From positions 100,001 through 164,000 of the forward strand of contig CAUEEP010000936.1 of the NCBI GenBank assembly GCA_958450365.1: a DNA stretch of 64,000 nucleotides, in the 5' to 3' direction. The notes under the pieces are model-generated. The model was given only the letters and a program-made list of their open reading frames with translations. It was not told where the DNA came from and did no database searches. The DNA is from Mesorhabditis belari. Lineage: Eukaryota > Nematoda > Chromadorea > Rhabditida > Rhabditidae. This document shows positions 1 to 10,476 of this stretch, piece by piece (the first letter of the stretch is position 1; every line of letters starts with the position of its first letter). A program made the translations under genes and the position numbers.

Positions 1-480
1 ATGTCGCAGCCGATTATGAATGAAATTTTTTGGTAAATCTTTCTAGTAGAGCAACTCTTTAATGTATGAAGACAATATTATATCATCCTGTAGCGAATGA
101 AATTCTGCGTCGATTGGTACCAAATTTGTGAGTTTGGGTTAAAAATTACCGGCGCTACAACGTTTCATTCAAAATCGGCGGAACCCCCGTAGGCGATTAT
201 GAATGAGTGGGTCTAGGAGCGTCCAGCCATCATGTATTTGGTATCATTCAACGCAGAATCATTAATAATTATGTTAAATTTTTAAAATTAGAAAGATTTG
301 ATGGGGCCTCAAAGTTTCCTCTTGAACAAAGAGTTTTTTTGCTCTAATTTTTTTTCTTTTTATCCAATCTTTCTAATTTTAAAAATTTAACATAATTATT
401 AATGATTTTGCGTTGAATGATACCAAATACTTGATGGCTGGACGCTCCTAGACCCGCTCATTCATAATCGGCTACGACAT
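1..480. repeat. Palindromic MITE upstream of first DUF5648 gene
   Basis: Two inverted arms of about 107 bp (194-300 and 361-470, roughly 96% identical by eye) surround a 60-bp AT-rich centre. A further inverted match joins the first 23 bases of the window to 458-480 (both ends read ATGTCG.AGCCGATTATGAAT), so the element may span the whole 1-480 interval or begin before the window. No transposase coding is present. It ends 49 bp before the start codon of the next gene, so it supplies part of that gene's upstream region. Confidence 0.8.
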
Positions 481-528
481 ATTCATAAAGTTCATAAAAG
501 TCTACGACAGAATTCGACACTGTCAAAG

Positions 529-1809
529 ATGCTCTCGACCAGCCTTCTTCTCCTTTGCCTTTCATCAACTCTCTGGGGTTTCCCCGGTCAACTGGTAAAT
601 TCAGCTGGTTAGTGTTTGGTTTAACAGTTTAGGGTTGAAACAAGACTCTTCTACGGGCTCAGATTCACGGTCTAGTGGCCAGGCGCTGATCCGATACTAA
701 TTACACCTGCAAATCCGACTCTCTTGGAGAATTTTGCTGTGAACTTTAGAATCACATTCACAGGCAAAGTTTTCAGAGAAAATCCATGGAAAGATATCGA
801 AGGTGTAATTAGTATCCCTCCCTAAACCGTGGATCTGTTCCCGTCGGCTAGGTCTGGTTAAATACAATAAATGCGACATATACGAAACTTTAGACTGTTC
901 TCCAAATACGTGCACCTGCAAAACAAGCGGTGATTTTTTCATTTATTGAATATTATATACGAGCTTTTCAGCCGGTCTCACACCTCTCCTTCGTTCATGG
1001 AACTGCCAAATTGGCGATCATTTTTACACGACAAATCGTGATGAGCAGCTGAATTCAATCGGAAAAGGCTACGTAGTAGAGGGTAGGGTCTCCAAAAAGT
1101 GTTTCTCACTGCAATTCACTAACACGAATAGGATGTAGATCTGGTTCGAGCAGGATATATATAAATATATAATATGTTTTGCTTTTGACTCCATCCTGTT
1201 AAGGTTCTATCTTTTCAGCCAATATGGGCTTCATTGGTACGGTGGCGGGTTATGGCGGGTGCATCGGAATGGTGCAAATCTATCGATTGGTGTCACCTAC
1301 TGCGAGTAAGATTTGTAGATCGATAGTTTTGCATTACCATTCATCGATTTCGAGAAACAGAATACAAATAACGTTTTCTAGATGATCACTTCTATACGAC
1401 GAGCTATGATGAAATGCTGAATATGCTCAAAACGTACAACCTCGAGGGCACAATGGGCTATTGCATGTCAGCGCCTGGCTGTGGTCTGGTGCCACTACAT
1501 CGCTTCTGGAACCCGAGCATCTCAGGTAGTTGTTTTCGACTAGGTTGTTCATTCAATTAGCTCGATAGTAGCGTGCTTTCAGAAAGTCTCGCGGTCGTCT
1601 TTAAACATTCTTTTGATTCCTATTTCCAACTTAGCACTAAGACGCTTACATTTAAATATATTGACAATTAAATATATTTAGTTCAAGTTTTAGACCATTT
1701 CTATACAAGCGATCAAGTGGAGAAAGATGCTTTCTTGCAAAACGGCGCCTGGAAGTACCAGGGAATTCAGTGTTACGTCTGGGAGTCAACTGATGTAAGA
1801 AGTTGCTGA
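529..1809 (+). CDS. Secreted DUF5648-repeat protein 1 (5 exons)
   Basis: Function unknown; DUF5648 repeats occur in secreted nematode, fungal and bacterial proteins. Exons 529-607, 972-1082, 1219-1305, 1382-1525, 1694-1809 join in phase to 178 residues. Residues 1-18 form a signal peptide rich in Leu (MLSTSLLLLCLSSTLWGF). Three exons (2, 4, 5) each carry a DHFYT or DHFYTT motif followed by a repeat ending in a Gly/Tyr-containing strand; exon 3 begins with NMGF and carries Cys. The protein ends in Cys followed by TGA, as does the paralogue at 14632. All four introns are phase 1. ATG 529 was chosen because it opens the signal peptide and its donor (GTTAGT at 608) matches the phase of exon 2. 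The family call rests on the motif pattern; a different small secreted family is possible but less likely. Confidence 0.8.
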
Positions 1810-2155
1810 AGTGTGGCTATTGTGTTCACTTCTTGTATTTATTCTGCAGATTTTCACAATATTTGCATCTTTTATTGAATAAATCGCTATAGAAGTGTTT
1901 CTCCACATAATATAATTTAAAGCAGCATTGCATACGGTTTTGAGTGACTGCTAAAACATCTACACACTAGTAGATTGACTAATCAGCCTAGGAATCCGAT
2001 AATTACAGATGATTTTAAGCTCAAAATGAGCCGAAACACAGACTAGTATGTAGGTGGACTAAAAAAGAACTCAATTGTTTGAGAAGATGGACAGATTCTA
2101 ATTGTTTTTAAGGCCGCGGCACGTTGAAACATGATCTGCCAAGTTAAGCAAGTTT
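1810..2155. other. Intergenic, no feature seen
   Basis: AT-rich spacer between the first DUF5648 gene and the start of the duplicated block. No convincing exon, RNA gene or repeat was found. Confidence 0.5.
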
Positions 2156-2245
2156 TAGTGATAAGAGCCAAAGAAGGGTCAGCTTCTAGGAAAATTTTTA
2201 GAGATTGTCTATTAAAGGCATGCAAAATTTTACTTACCTTGTCAG

Positions 2246-2505
2246 ATTCTAAAACGTGGGGCCCAGAAAGGGAAGGGTCTGTGGTCGACCCCGTCCGATC
2301 TGCCAAGTTGAGCAACGTCGGCGCGGGTTAGTCGTGGGTTCGACTCCCATGGGTTCCCCTCCGAGCGCCCCAGCCCGGCCATCGGAGTATCATCGGCTAC
2401 GACAACTACACTTCTGCCTCAGTAAATGTGGAAGCGGGTTGTGATCAGCGCTAAGTGCGAAGACAGATCAAATCATTATTATTATTATTATATTATTCTA
2501 AAACG
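2246..2505 (+). mobile_element. tRNA-derived SINE with 11-bp target duplication
   Basis: An insert of 238 bp (2257-2494) is flanked by direct copies of ATTCTAAAACG (2246-2256 and 2495-2505). The paralogous block near 13754 has the same 11-mer only once and no insert, so the empty site is visible. The head has a polymerase III B-box (GGGTTCGACTCCC, near 2337) and an A-box-like TGCCAAGTTGAG about 35 bp upstream; the tail is (ATT)n. This is the architecture of a SINE moved by a LINE that uses a short-repeat tail. A reverse-oriented 5' fragment of the same family lies at 19315-19390. Confidence 0.88.
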
Positions 2506-3291
2506 TTTTTAAAAAGGTTCGCTAGTACCCCATGTGAATTCTGAGTTTCAATATGCTAGAAGTCAAATTCTGAATCTAGTGCTTGACCTGATTTTACTAT
2601 TGTGTTCCTGTTCGGCTCTTTTTATAATTCCCGGTTGAATCAGTTGATTTTTGAATTTTGTTGCCAATGGTTGAGTAATGACCGAAAAGAGGGCCCTATA
2701 CAGATTCAGAAATAGCCTGTACCAAGAATGCCAACGGCAATAACAGCCCAGGTTGTTAAGGGGTTGCTGTTATAGGCCGGTGATCCTACGAGAAAAACTT
2801 TCTGAAGCTATCTTTTTAGAATTCTGATTTCCTAAATCCACATGAGGCCCGGAAAAATAGGTTTCCGAGATGCTCAAAGTAGGAAAATTGCACCTTAGTT
2901 TTCTCTCCATTTCTCAGCTCCAAGCTACCATTTCATTGCACAAATCGCACATTTGGAAAAATGTCTCCAGAAAAACGATTTATTTGTCCACATGAATCAG
3001 TTGAAAACGTCCAGAGCCAAAAACGAGACAAAAATTTGGTGATAAGATGGAAAATTTTTGAGGGGTCAGGTCAAAGAAGTTGTATAGTTCAGTATCTCCA
3101 GAGAAGCGGCAATCTGCTCACGAGTCAGCAGATAGATAGCCACACTTTGAACTGAAAATGGAATCTTCTAGACATAGACAACTTTTGGTGATAAGAGCGA
3201 ACACGTTTGATGGGTCAGCCCGAAAAAGAAGCTGTACAGCTTCTAGGACATTGATGACTTTTTTTTGGCGTTGGCGACTAATTTTTATGGC

Positions 3292-3300
3292 TAGATAAAG
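3292..3300 (+). promoter_or_regulatory. Decayed TATA box of the DUF5648 pseudogene
   Basis: TAGATAAAG here aligns with TATATAAAG at 14578-14586 in front of the intact paralogue; one base change breaks the TATA core. It lies about 46 nt before the ATG in both copies. Confidence 0.45.
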
Positions 3301-3345
3301 AGTATTCTAGTTTAAATTTTGCCAGAATCAAGAGCTTTCACCAAA

Positions 3346-5317
3346 ATGCTCTCGACTCTCCCTCTTCTTTCCCTCAAACTAAAACTCAAACTTTTGCTCA
3401 AACTCGGATCAGCAATACATATAACGAAAGATAGGGTAAAGTTAAACTTCTAGATTTATGAGAAAAAGAGTGAGGAAGGCTATCCTTTCTTTTTGTATAG
3501 GTGAGAGCTAAGCTGTCCTTCCTAAGCTACGAAAAAGTTTTATTTTCGAAATGAGTCTCACCTAGAAAAGGGTTGACTCATGAGAGCATGCTTGGCTAAA
3601 AATCAACACGATTCTGGCAACGCGATTTGGTGAGATCCTGCAGCTGTAAAAGCGGCGGTAACTTTTTGTGTCCTGGCTTAAGTTATTTGTTCATCCATTC
3701 AGCCGCTCTGACGCCACTACGCCGTTCGTGGAATGGAGAGCTCCAAGACCACTTCTACACACCAAGTCGCGATGAGCAGCTGAATTATGTGGGACTCGGA
3801 TACAAAGTGGAGAGTTGGTTTACGGCGATCTACTAATTTAGAAAACTAGCACTTCAGAAAATTTTTTTATGCGCAACAGTCTTGTCTTACAGCAACCCTT
3901 AATAAACTTGGGTGCTAGAAACAAAGAAAAAGTTAGGAAGTGATAGTTTCCAGAATTAGACCTCTCTGAATTGATAGATCCCGGTCTTGCCAGAAACGTA
4001 AACTTCTAAAGTCAATCATGAATATGATGAAAGTCAAAGTTGCAATTGCGCACTTCCTCCGGCAGAAGCGCATTTTGGTTTCAGAAGAAAGAAGATTGAG
4101 CATAAAAAGTTGGGTAAGTAGCCGACTTTTCAGCTTCATCCATTCAGTTGTTTCCTTTGTATGCTTATTTTACAAATTGCTAATAAAATAACAATTTATG
4201 CGCAATTTCTCTGCAAAACAAAACCTAATTAACATAAAACTTTAGCTAGAAGTAACAAAGATTGTTTGGATATTCATTTCTAAATGAAACTTCGAAACAA
4301 AGCCTCAAAACTTATGTAGCAACCTAATAATTATAGCAAATGGATATTTTCCCGTTTATTTCAGTTCGTAAGCGTACCACTGACGAGTTGTCCAAGTCCA
4401 AATCAACCCAATGAGAAGAGTACCGAATTTACTACTAATATGTGGATTCGCCTAGAAATTCTGCATCTTTTGATTCTGATTTGTTACTGAAGATCAAAGA
4501 TCAGTTTGGCTCGCTTAATCTTAGAAAGGGTCTTAGAAATTGAGCGCAGTGGTCAAATATATTATTATTAATATTTATTATGAACATATTTTTAATTCTT
4601 AAAGACTTAGTTAGGCGAGCAGAAATGTTAAACTTTATCCATTTAGCCGACATGGGATTCATCGCTTCGGCAACACCGAGTGACTGCACCGGGATCGTAC
4701 CCATCTATCAAATGTTTAATGCAAGTACATATTATAAGTAAATCTTGAATCTTTTAAAATTTTTTATTCAGATGATCACTTCTACACGACATACTATGTT
4801 GAGATGCTGAACAGCCTCAGGTGGTACTCCCTTCAATCAGCGGCAATCGGTTATTGTATGCCTGGACCAGGGTGCGGTTTGATCCCACTGCATTGACTGT
4901 GGCACTCGGGAATCTCAGGTAGGAACACTTTGTGGGGAGGAGAACTTTGATCTAATTCCTTTAAAGAAATGAAAGTCGGATTTTCTTGTTCAGCGTTTTT
5001 CTGAGAGACGGAAAGTTTCATAGGATATTTTCCATAATACTTTTGTAAAGCTGAGAAAGCTCTACAATAATTGAAAAGAAAACGAAAAAACCTCTACAAT
5101 AATGCATTATGCAAAAGTATATACAGATTTGAAAAATCTCACACCTTCCAATTCAATAATCGAGAAAATTAGTATAATAAGCACAAGGACTTCGGAATTT
5201 GTATTGTTTTCAGATCATTTTTACACGATCGATGACGTGGAAAAGGACAGAGCGGGATATACCTATGAAGGAATTCAGTGCTACGTCTGATCGTCGCTCG
5301 ATGCGACCGACTGTTGA
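3346..5317 (+). pseudogene. DUF5648 pseudogene (two stops, broken exon 1)
   Basis: Recognisable exons: 3346 to about 3435 (signal peptide), 3703-3813, 4647-4724, 4772-4918, 5214-5317. They match the gene at 14632-16494 closely. Three defects are visible. (1) CGA has become TGA at 4894-4896 in the fourth exon. (2) TGG has become TGA at 5288-5290, nine codons before the normal end. (3) The 3' part of exon 1 and its phase-1 donor are missing; the first usable donor (GTAAAG near 3436) is phase 0 and does not fit exon 2. The remaining motifs DHFYT (three times) and MGF are intact, so inactivation looks recent. Confidence 0.85.
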
Positions 5318-5489
5318 TTTCGTTGTTTTTGCTCATTTTTATCAAAATTATATGGGAACTTCATATACATTACTCATACTCGATTTTGGGTTTTTTGTCT
5401 TATAAACCTTTTGGTAAATTTCAGTAAAGGAAATACCAAGTGTTTATGACAAAAAGAAATGAATGAGCTGCTTGGTCAACAACTAAGCA

Positions 5490-5820
5490 TTCTTCCTTCA
5501 AATGAGCCCATAGATGCTTTATTACGTTCAAAACCGGCGAATATGGAAGGATCTTGATCAGTTCAATACGATGCGCAGCAAGAACGCCGGGTATTTCGTT
5601 CCATTTGCAAACCGACCAACGCGTCCCATGAAAAGCTGGCTCTTGTGGCACGGTGCGTTGTCTTTATATAAAGCTCATCCTTGTGGCACGTTTCCATTGG
5701 CAAATGGCAACAAATGATTCTCCAGGATCGACTTGTATCCCTGGGCATCGAAAGTTCCATTGGTCAGCATAATCGGGCCCGGTAGATCTCGAGACATTCC
5801 ACCAAAACGAGATACCTAAA
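5490..5820 (-). mobile_element. Tc1/mariner transposase fragment
   Basis: On the minus strand, three frames together show pieces of a DDE transposase: a block with the SRFGGMSRDLPGP-type sequence near 5760-5810, and the C-terminal signature LPYSPVLNVIKHLW (compare LP.SPDLNPIE.LW) near 5500-5550. The catalytic Asp/Glu of the last motif are changed and frameshifts separate the pieces. The segmental duplication ends at about 5488, next to this fragment. No terminal repeats were identified. Confidence 0.7.
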
Positions 5821-6404
5821 AAAATTACAAATGAAAACAAAGACAATTCTCTACCCCATAACACGAAGTAGTATTTCAATTTATATGCGCTTTTTGAAAA
5901 TTTGATAAATTACTGGGCTTTGTTGCTTTGCGATTTGAAAACTAGATGAAAAAGGCTATCCAAAGCGTTAGTTTGTTTTTTACATTTACACTAGCGACCA
6001 ATGATATTTTTTTGCTAAATAAGTGGAAGGAGGCAATGGCCAAAGACTTTTGCACCACACTGTATTTAGGTAGATCCCTAGTTGCTCAACTTCTGGGTAA
6101 ATTTTGGCCTAGAAACAATCGACTAAATTGCTCTCATCTCTTCAGACTTTTCTGGAAGTTATTTTACTTTAGAAGCTTACGTTTCTGGCAAGACCGGCAA
6201 GACTTTTGCCCGACGGTTTATAAGCAAAATTTGTCGTTTCTATTCGGTTCGAGGCGCATTTTCGAAGCGGTCAATCGGGCACGGTATTTACAATTTGACC
6301 ATGATGCTTTCGGGCTCAAAAATACCTTTTCAGCAAACGCTGGGAAACGACTAGATCGTTTGTGCAAAAGATAATTGATTTGACAATGATCATACAGGGC
6401 GAAA

Positions 6405-6470
6405 TCAAATGGGCGGACATTTGGTGTCGATTTATTCAAAGGACGTCACGATTCACTATGCGTTTCAACT
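6405..6470 (+). pseudogene. Relic of a C-type-lectin exon
   Basis: A stretch reads GGHLVSIYSKDV, close to the ESHLVSIHSKAEDDF segment in exon 6 of the lectins at 7034 and 10477, and then degenerates. It is followed at 6477 by the same upstream-type repeat that precedes the lectin genes. This suggests a third lectin copy was once here. Only one exon piece can be recognised. Confidence 0.5.
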
Positions 6471-6476
6471 GTTTTA

Positions 6477-6960
6477 AACCAACTAACAAACAAATCAAAA
6501 AGATTAACTCTTGAAGAAAAGATTAAACGATCCTATGATATAAAACATCTTAAAACAATTTTATTCAAATTAATGCTTACTTCTGAAAAGACTTTGATGA
6601 CAGATTATTATCTTTTTACTTTTAATACAGTTTTTTCTGTAAAAGAGAATGGATTCATGAAGGATAATTGAAGTGTCGTCAAAGTTGGCGATAAGATTTG
6701 ATTTGGGCAAGTCCAAGTGAGATCACTTATTTGCTACGGCTGTCGAGTATCTGTTTTAAACTAACAAACACACAAATCAAAGACTAACACTTGAAGAAAA
6801 GAATAAACTATTATACAATGTAAAACTTATAAAAAGTATTTTACTTCAATTAATTCTTACTTTTCAAAAGACTTTGATTACCCTTTTTTTTCTGTAAACG
6901 ACAATGACTTTATGAAGAATCCTTGAAGAGTCGTAAAAGTTTCTGATAAGAAGAGGTCAA
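6477..6960. repeat. Tandem copies of the lectin upstream region
   Basis: Segments 6477-6660 and 6745-6960 are diverged copies of each other. A third copy lies at 10205-10410 before the second lectin. Shared landmarks are ACTAACAAAC..AAATCAA, CTTGAAGAAAAGA.TAAAC and GACTTTGAT. The arrangement fits repeated unequal duplication of a lectin gene with its 5' region. Confidence 0.7.
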
Positions 6961-8687
6961 GGAGAAGAATGAGTCAATTTTTTTCATTGTCCCTCAGCTT
7001 TTAGGAATTTTCCGATCGACTGTACAAAGCTTGATGAAAGGCTATTTTCTACTACTTTTGAGGATATTAATTTTAAATGTTGATTCTTTAACATGCCCTC
7101 CCGGAAGCTTTCAAATACCGAAAGAGGATGTGTGTATGTATGTGAGCAATGAAAGTGGGTCGAAAAGATTATTCAAATTGTGTTTAAAATGCTTATAATT
7201 GGACGGTCAAAACTGATTGGACTGAACTATGGTCGAAAAAAAGACCATTTTTAGTAACCCCAAACTCGAATTTAATTGTTTTTCAGCATTGTACCTCAGA
7301 GCTTCTTTTGAACAGCTCGGCCAGGGTTCTCAAAGTCATTGAAAAATGTTACGGTTCTCTGTAAAATTACGCGCAGATTTCATGCTTAATTGTTGTTTTT
7401 CAGTCTAGTTTAATGTAATGTCTTAGAAGGCCCTAAAAGTGCATTAAACGCAATACTATATACCAATGCCGCACCTGTATAGGTACTTGAGAAATACCCG
7501 TTTTCAGCCGAGTCCTACTTTGACGTGATTCGTCGTTGTGAAGCTTTGGGAGGAATTCCCGCCAAGATTCTCAACGTTTTCGAGAATGCCTATGTCTTTG
7601 CAGCAACTTCACAGGGTAGAATATAATGTTGAAAACCTCGATTAGCTGTTGTAATAGATTTGAATGGAGTGGCTCCGTACATTGGAGTGGAGATGAAGAA
7701 AAACAACACTTGGACGTATGCTGATGGAACGCCGTTGACATATCAGAACTGGGCCCTCAGTAAGCAACCTATAATTTGATGAAGTTATCCTAGAATCTAG
7801 ATGAACCCAATGACAACGCAAGCAACACGGCTCCCTGTGCTATAATGGACCCTCAATCGGGGCAATGGGTGTCAGCTGAGTGCTCATTTGCTCGACCGTT
7901 CTTGTGTTCAATTAATGCAGATGGTTTTTCAAAATATTTTATGAAATCAAAAAAATGAGTGGGGTTTAGAGTTTCAGTGTCCTGATGGCTGGGTTTACAG
8001 CAAGACTTTCGACTATTGCTACTATTTACCGGTAAAGAACATTTTCTGTCCTCTTACCAACAATCAAAATAAAACTGATATAATATCAACTGCATTCAGA
8101 ATTTCACCTATCCTGATACTGTTCACTGGCAATTATACAATTGGACAACAGCTGAAGCCAGTTGTCAACGGATGGAATCACATTTAGTGTCGATTCATTC
8201 GAAAGCTGAAGATGACTTTGTTTACAGTATCAAATAGAGTTGTTTTGGATTAATGACAAAATTCTTACAGGTCTTGTTACCTCAAATGTAAAAAATCTTA
8301 CAAACGCTGCTCCCAACAACCAGCCATGTAACTATCAATGGGCCTGGATTGGCTATTACGGAAATGGAGCTTTGCGAACGGGCACATGGACTGATGGGAC
8401 ACCAGTCGACTATTTTGGTCGTACGGCGATCAACACTCCTTATTACTGGACAGTTAGCAGCTTTGGCTTTCGATGTTGAACACAATTCGATTCAGATTTC
8501 AAATGATCCGTCTTGTAGTTTCCATCTTTGGATTTGGAGTTCGATCTCTGAAACTTACGCCCGTTTCGTCTGCAAGATGTCTTCAAAAAGCCGAGCTGCA
8601 AAGGAGAAGCTTGAGAAAGAAAAACTTCAACAACTTATGAATAAAATAATTAATTAAACAGATCCAAGTTTCAAGTACAAAAGAGTC
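6742..8687. repeat. Segmental duplication, lectin copy A (pairs with 10205-13254)
   Basis: This block carries the first lectin gene and about 290 bp upstream. It aligns with 10205-13254 up to the motif ACAAAAGAGT. Copy B is longer because of the Tc1 insertion at 10998-12030. Confidence 0.85.
7034..8657 (+). CDS. Secreted protein with two C-type lectin domains (8 exons)
   Basis: Exons 7034-7154, 7508-7615, 7658-7759, 7801-7923, 7970-8031, 8100-8226, 8271-8452, 8496-8657 give 328 residues. Residues 1-20 are a signal peptide (MKGYFLLLLRILILNVDSLT). CTLD1 (about 21-151) starts CPPGSFQ and contains RRCEALGGIPA, WTYADGTPLTYQNW and the mannose-type EPN motif (112-114) followed by WVSAEC. CTLD2 (about 153-300) starts CPDGW and contains SHLVSIHS, WIGYYG, WTDGTPVDY and ends RFVCK; it lacks EPN/QPD. 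A basic 25-residue tail rich in Lys/Glu follows. The in-frame TAG at 8235 is removed by a 44-bp intron (8227-8270). In Caenorhabditis such CLEC proteins are secreted and many respond to pathogens; ligand and role here are unknown. Confidence 0.85.
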
Positions 8688-9159
8688 GCTCGACCGATCG
8701 TGAAAAATAACCGCCGCTTCTTGAAGAAAAAGTCATTATTTGTAGCAAAAAAGAATTCTCTCTTCAGAGAAAAAATGAGAAATCGCGGAAATCTCATTTA
8801 AGGTATAGTTTTGAAGCCTCTCATCCATGAAAACAGGCAAGAACAACGAAAGACGAAAAACAGGTTCAAAACTAGGTTGACTTGAAATATTTGGCCCAGG
8901 CTTAAGCCTAGATAGGTTGAGTGCCGTAGTACTGGACAGAGGAAGAGTTCATCTTTCTTCTTGATAGAAAGTGGGCACAAGTTGAAGAATCTCAGGTGGG
9001 GTCGCGCACATACAGCGTATGCAAAAAAAAAAGTCGGTTCAGCTTGATTTTTCTCAGAATTTTTAGTGACTTCGGTGCCCAAGTGAATATTTTTTGGCGC
9101 GGGCAAACTTTTGATAGTTTTTCACTTTTTCCCGCTTTAATAATTCATGCATGAATTTT
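8688..9159. other. Intergenic spacer between lectin copies
   Basis: No exon with coding character. It contains short A/T tracts only; several short open frames overlap without motif support. Confidence 0.5.
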
Positions 9160-9706
9160 CTGAGCCACCATGAAATTTTTGCCATAAAATTAAAACTTTC
9201 TATAGATATTATGCACCACGATATCAGTACAAAGTTCTAATCTTATGTATACGTTCCTAGGTATAAACGGATGTGGACTAGAATTTGGGTTAAGTTAAAA
9301 AGAGTGGATCCCTTTTTGATATCCCACCATCTCTAACACACCGACAACCCAACTCAACTCCTCCAACGTATTAGAGGGGAGTCCCTGTGAAATGACCGAC
9401 CTGTACTGCAGTTGCATAGACCCGGAAGATACGTATCTTTATTTACAGTAATACAATAAGATGAATAGATTAGAAATGAGTGTAAGGGGAAGGGGGGGGA
9501 CTCCTAATGAGAGTCTCATTTGCCCTCCTAGGCAATCCTAAGGACCGCCCCTTCTCGGCAATAAAAGGGATAAGCACAGGGGAGAACACATTTGCATAAG
9601 AATAGACAAATCGTTCAATAATAACAATAGTAACTAAAATATCAGTTGGGCTCGGAGTTGGCATATGGCAAAAGTTTCATGATGGTGGTGGCCATAGTGG
9701 CTCAGA
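9160..9706. repeat. Region bounded by short inverted repeats
   Basis: CTGAGCCAC..CATGAAA..TTTTGCCAT near 9161-9187 is repeated in reverse complement near 9662-9705 (with a small insertion). The interior includes a G-rich run near 9485-9500 and an AATAAAAGG motif near 9560. It resembles the remains of a DNA transposon or a solo retroelement end. No coding sequence was identified and the family is unknown. Confidence 0.4.
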
Positions 9707-10204
9707 AATTTCATATACCGAACGAAGCGGGGTCATGAAATCGGAAAAAATATCAAAAAAATATTCAATTTGGCAGCGCAACAACCCCCAGTAGTCGCAA
9801 GGCATTTTGAGAGTCGAGCTGAACTGATTTTCTTTGGATCACTCTGTAGTTGGGTGCTTACGGTAATGGGCCTTCGAATGACCTCGAATAGACATTTGCC
9901 AAAAGGTTCTTGATATGTATACCATAAACCTCTCCAAAAAATGCTAGTTGCACCCCATGAATCCTGCAAAAGTCGGTCCCGAACTATGGCAAAAAGGGCC
10001 TTTGACAATTTACCTTTTTATCCATGGTATAGTGTTACCTTCATTTATCCATGGGTTTGTTTTGTAGTGTTTTGATGGGTTTGTTTTTGTTTTGATGTGT
10101 TTTTCATTATGGTATGGGTTTTGATGTGTTTTCTGTAAAAACTTCTGTAAAGATGATTTTTATAAAACCATGATTTGCACTTATTTGCACCGGCAGCCAG
10201 GCAC
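9707..10204. other. Intergenic, low complexity
   Basis: A GT-rich, TTTGTTTTG-type low-complexity stretch lies at about 10045-10130. No supported gene. Confidence 0.45.
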
Positions 10205-10476
10205 CTGTTTTGCACTAACAAACAAATCAACAAAACTTACCCTTGAAGAAAAGAATAAACTCTACAAAGCTTATAAAAAGTATTTTACTCGAATTAATTC
10301 TTACTTATGAAAAGACTTTGATTACCCTTTTTTTCTGTAAACGACAATGACTTTATGAAGGATCCTTGAAGAGTCGTAAAAGTTTATGATAAGAAGAGGT
10401 CAAGGAGAAGAGTGAGCCAATTTTTTTCATTGTCCTTCAGCTTTTAGAAATTCTCCGATCGACTGTACGAAGCTTG

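Larger units (their letters stand above)
2156..5488. repeat. Segmental duplication copy A (pairs with 13656-16652)
   Basis: From the motif AGTGATAAGAG near 2156 to the motif CAACAACT near 5488, this block aligns with 13656-16652 through both intergenic and genic sequence, at about 90-95% identity by eye. Each copy carries a DUF5648 gene plus about 1 kb of upstream sequence. Differences include the SINE at 2257 (copy A only) and about 335 bp around 14725-15060 (copy B only). The upstream part repeats a motif resembling TGATAAGAG..GGGTCAG three times in each copy. Confidence 0.85.

Noticed and set aside
2961..3155. Open frame MSPEKRFICP.. conserved in both duplicated blocks (also 14244-14426)
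   Set aside because: The whole block is a recent duplication, so conservation of a 60-codon frame is expected. The C-termini differ and there is no coding signature.
4894..5290. Two in-frame TGA codons as possible selenocysteine
   Set aside because: The paralogue has CGA (Arg) and TGG (Trp) there, not Cys. No SECIS hairpin is evident, and exon 1 is also broken. Pseudogene is simpler.
5946..6374. 142-codon + strand frame
   Set aside because: The composition is noise-like. Part of it (near 6165-6200) is an inverted copy of non-coding sequence at 3972-4010, so it is repeat-derived.
8235..8237. In-frame TAG in the first lectin, suggesting a pseudogene
   Set aside because: It lies inside a 44-bp intron (8227-8270) with good GTATCA/TTTACAG-type borders, and phase is kept. 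The same intron exists in the second copy.
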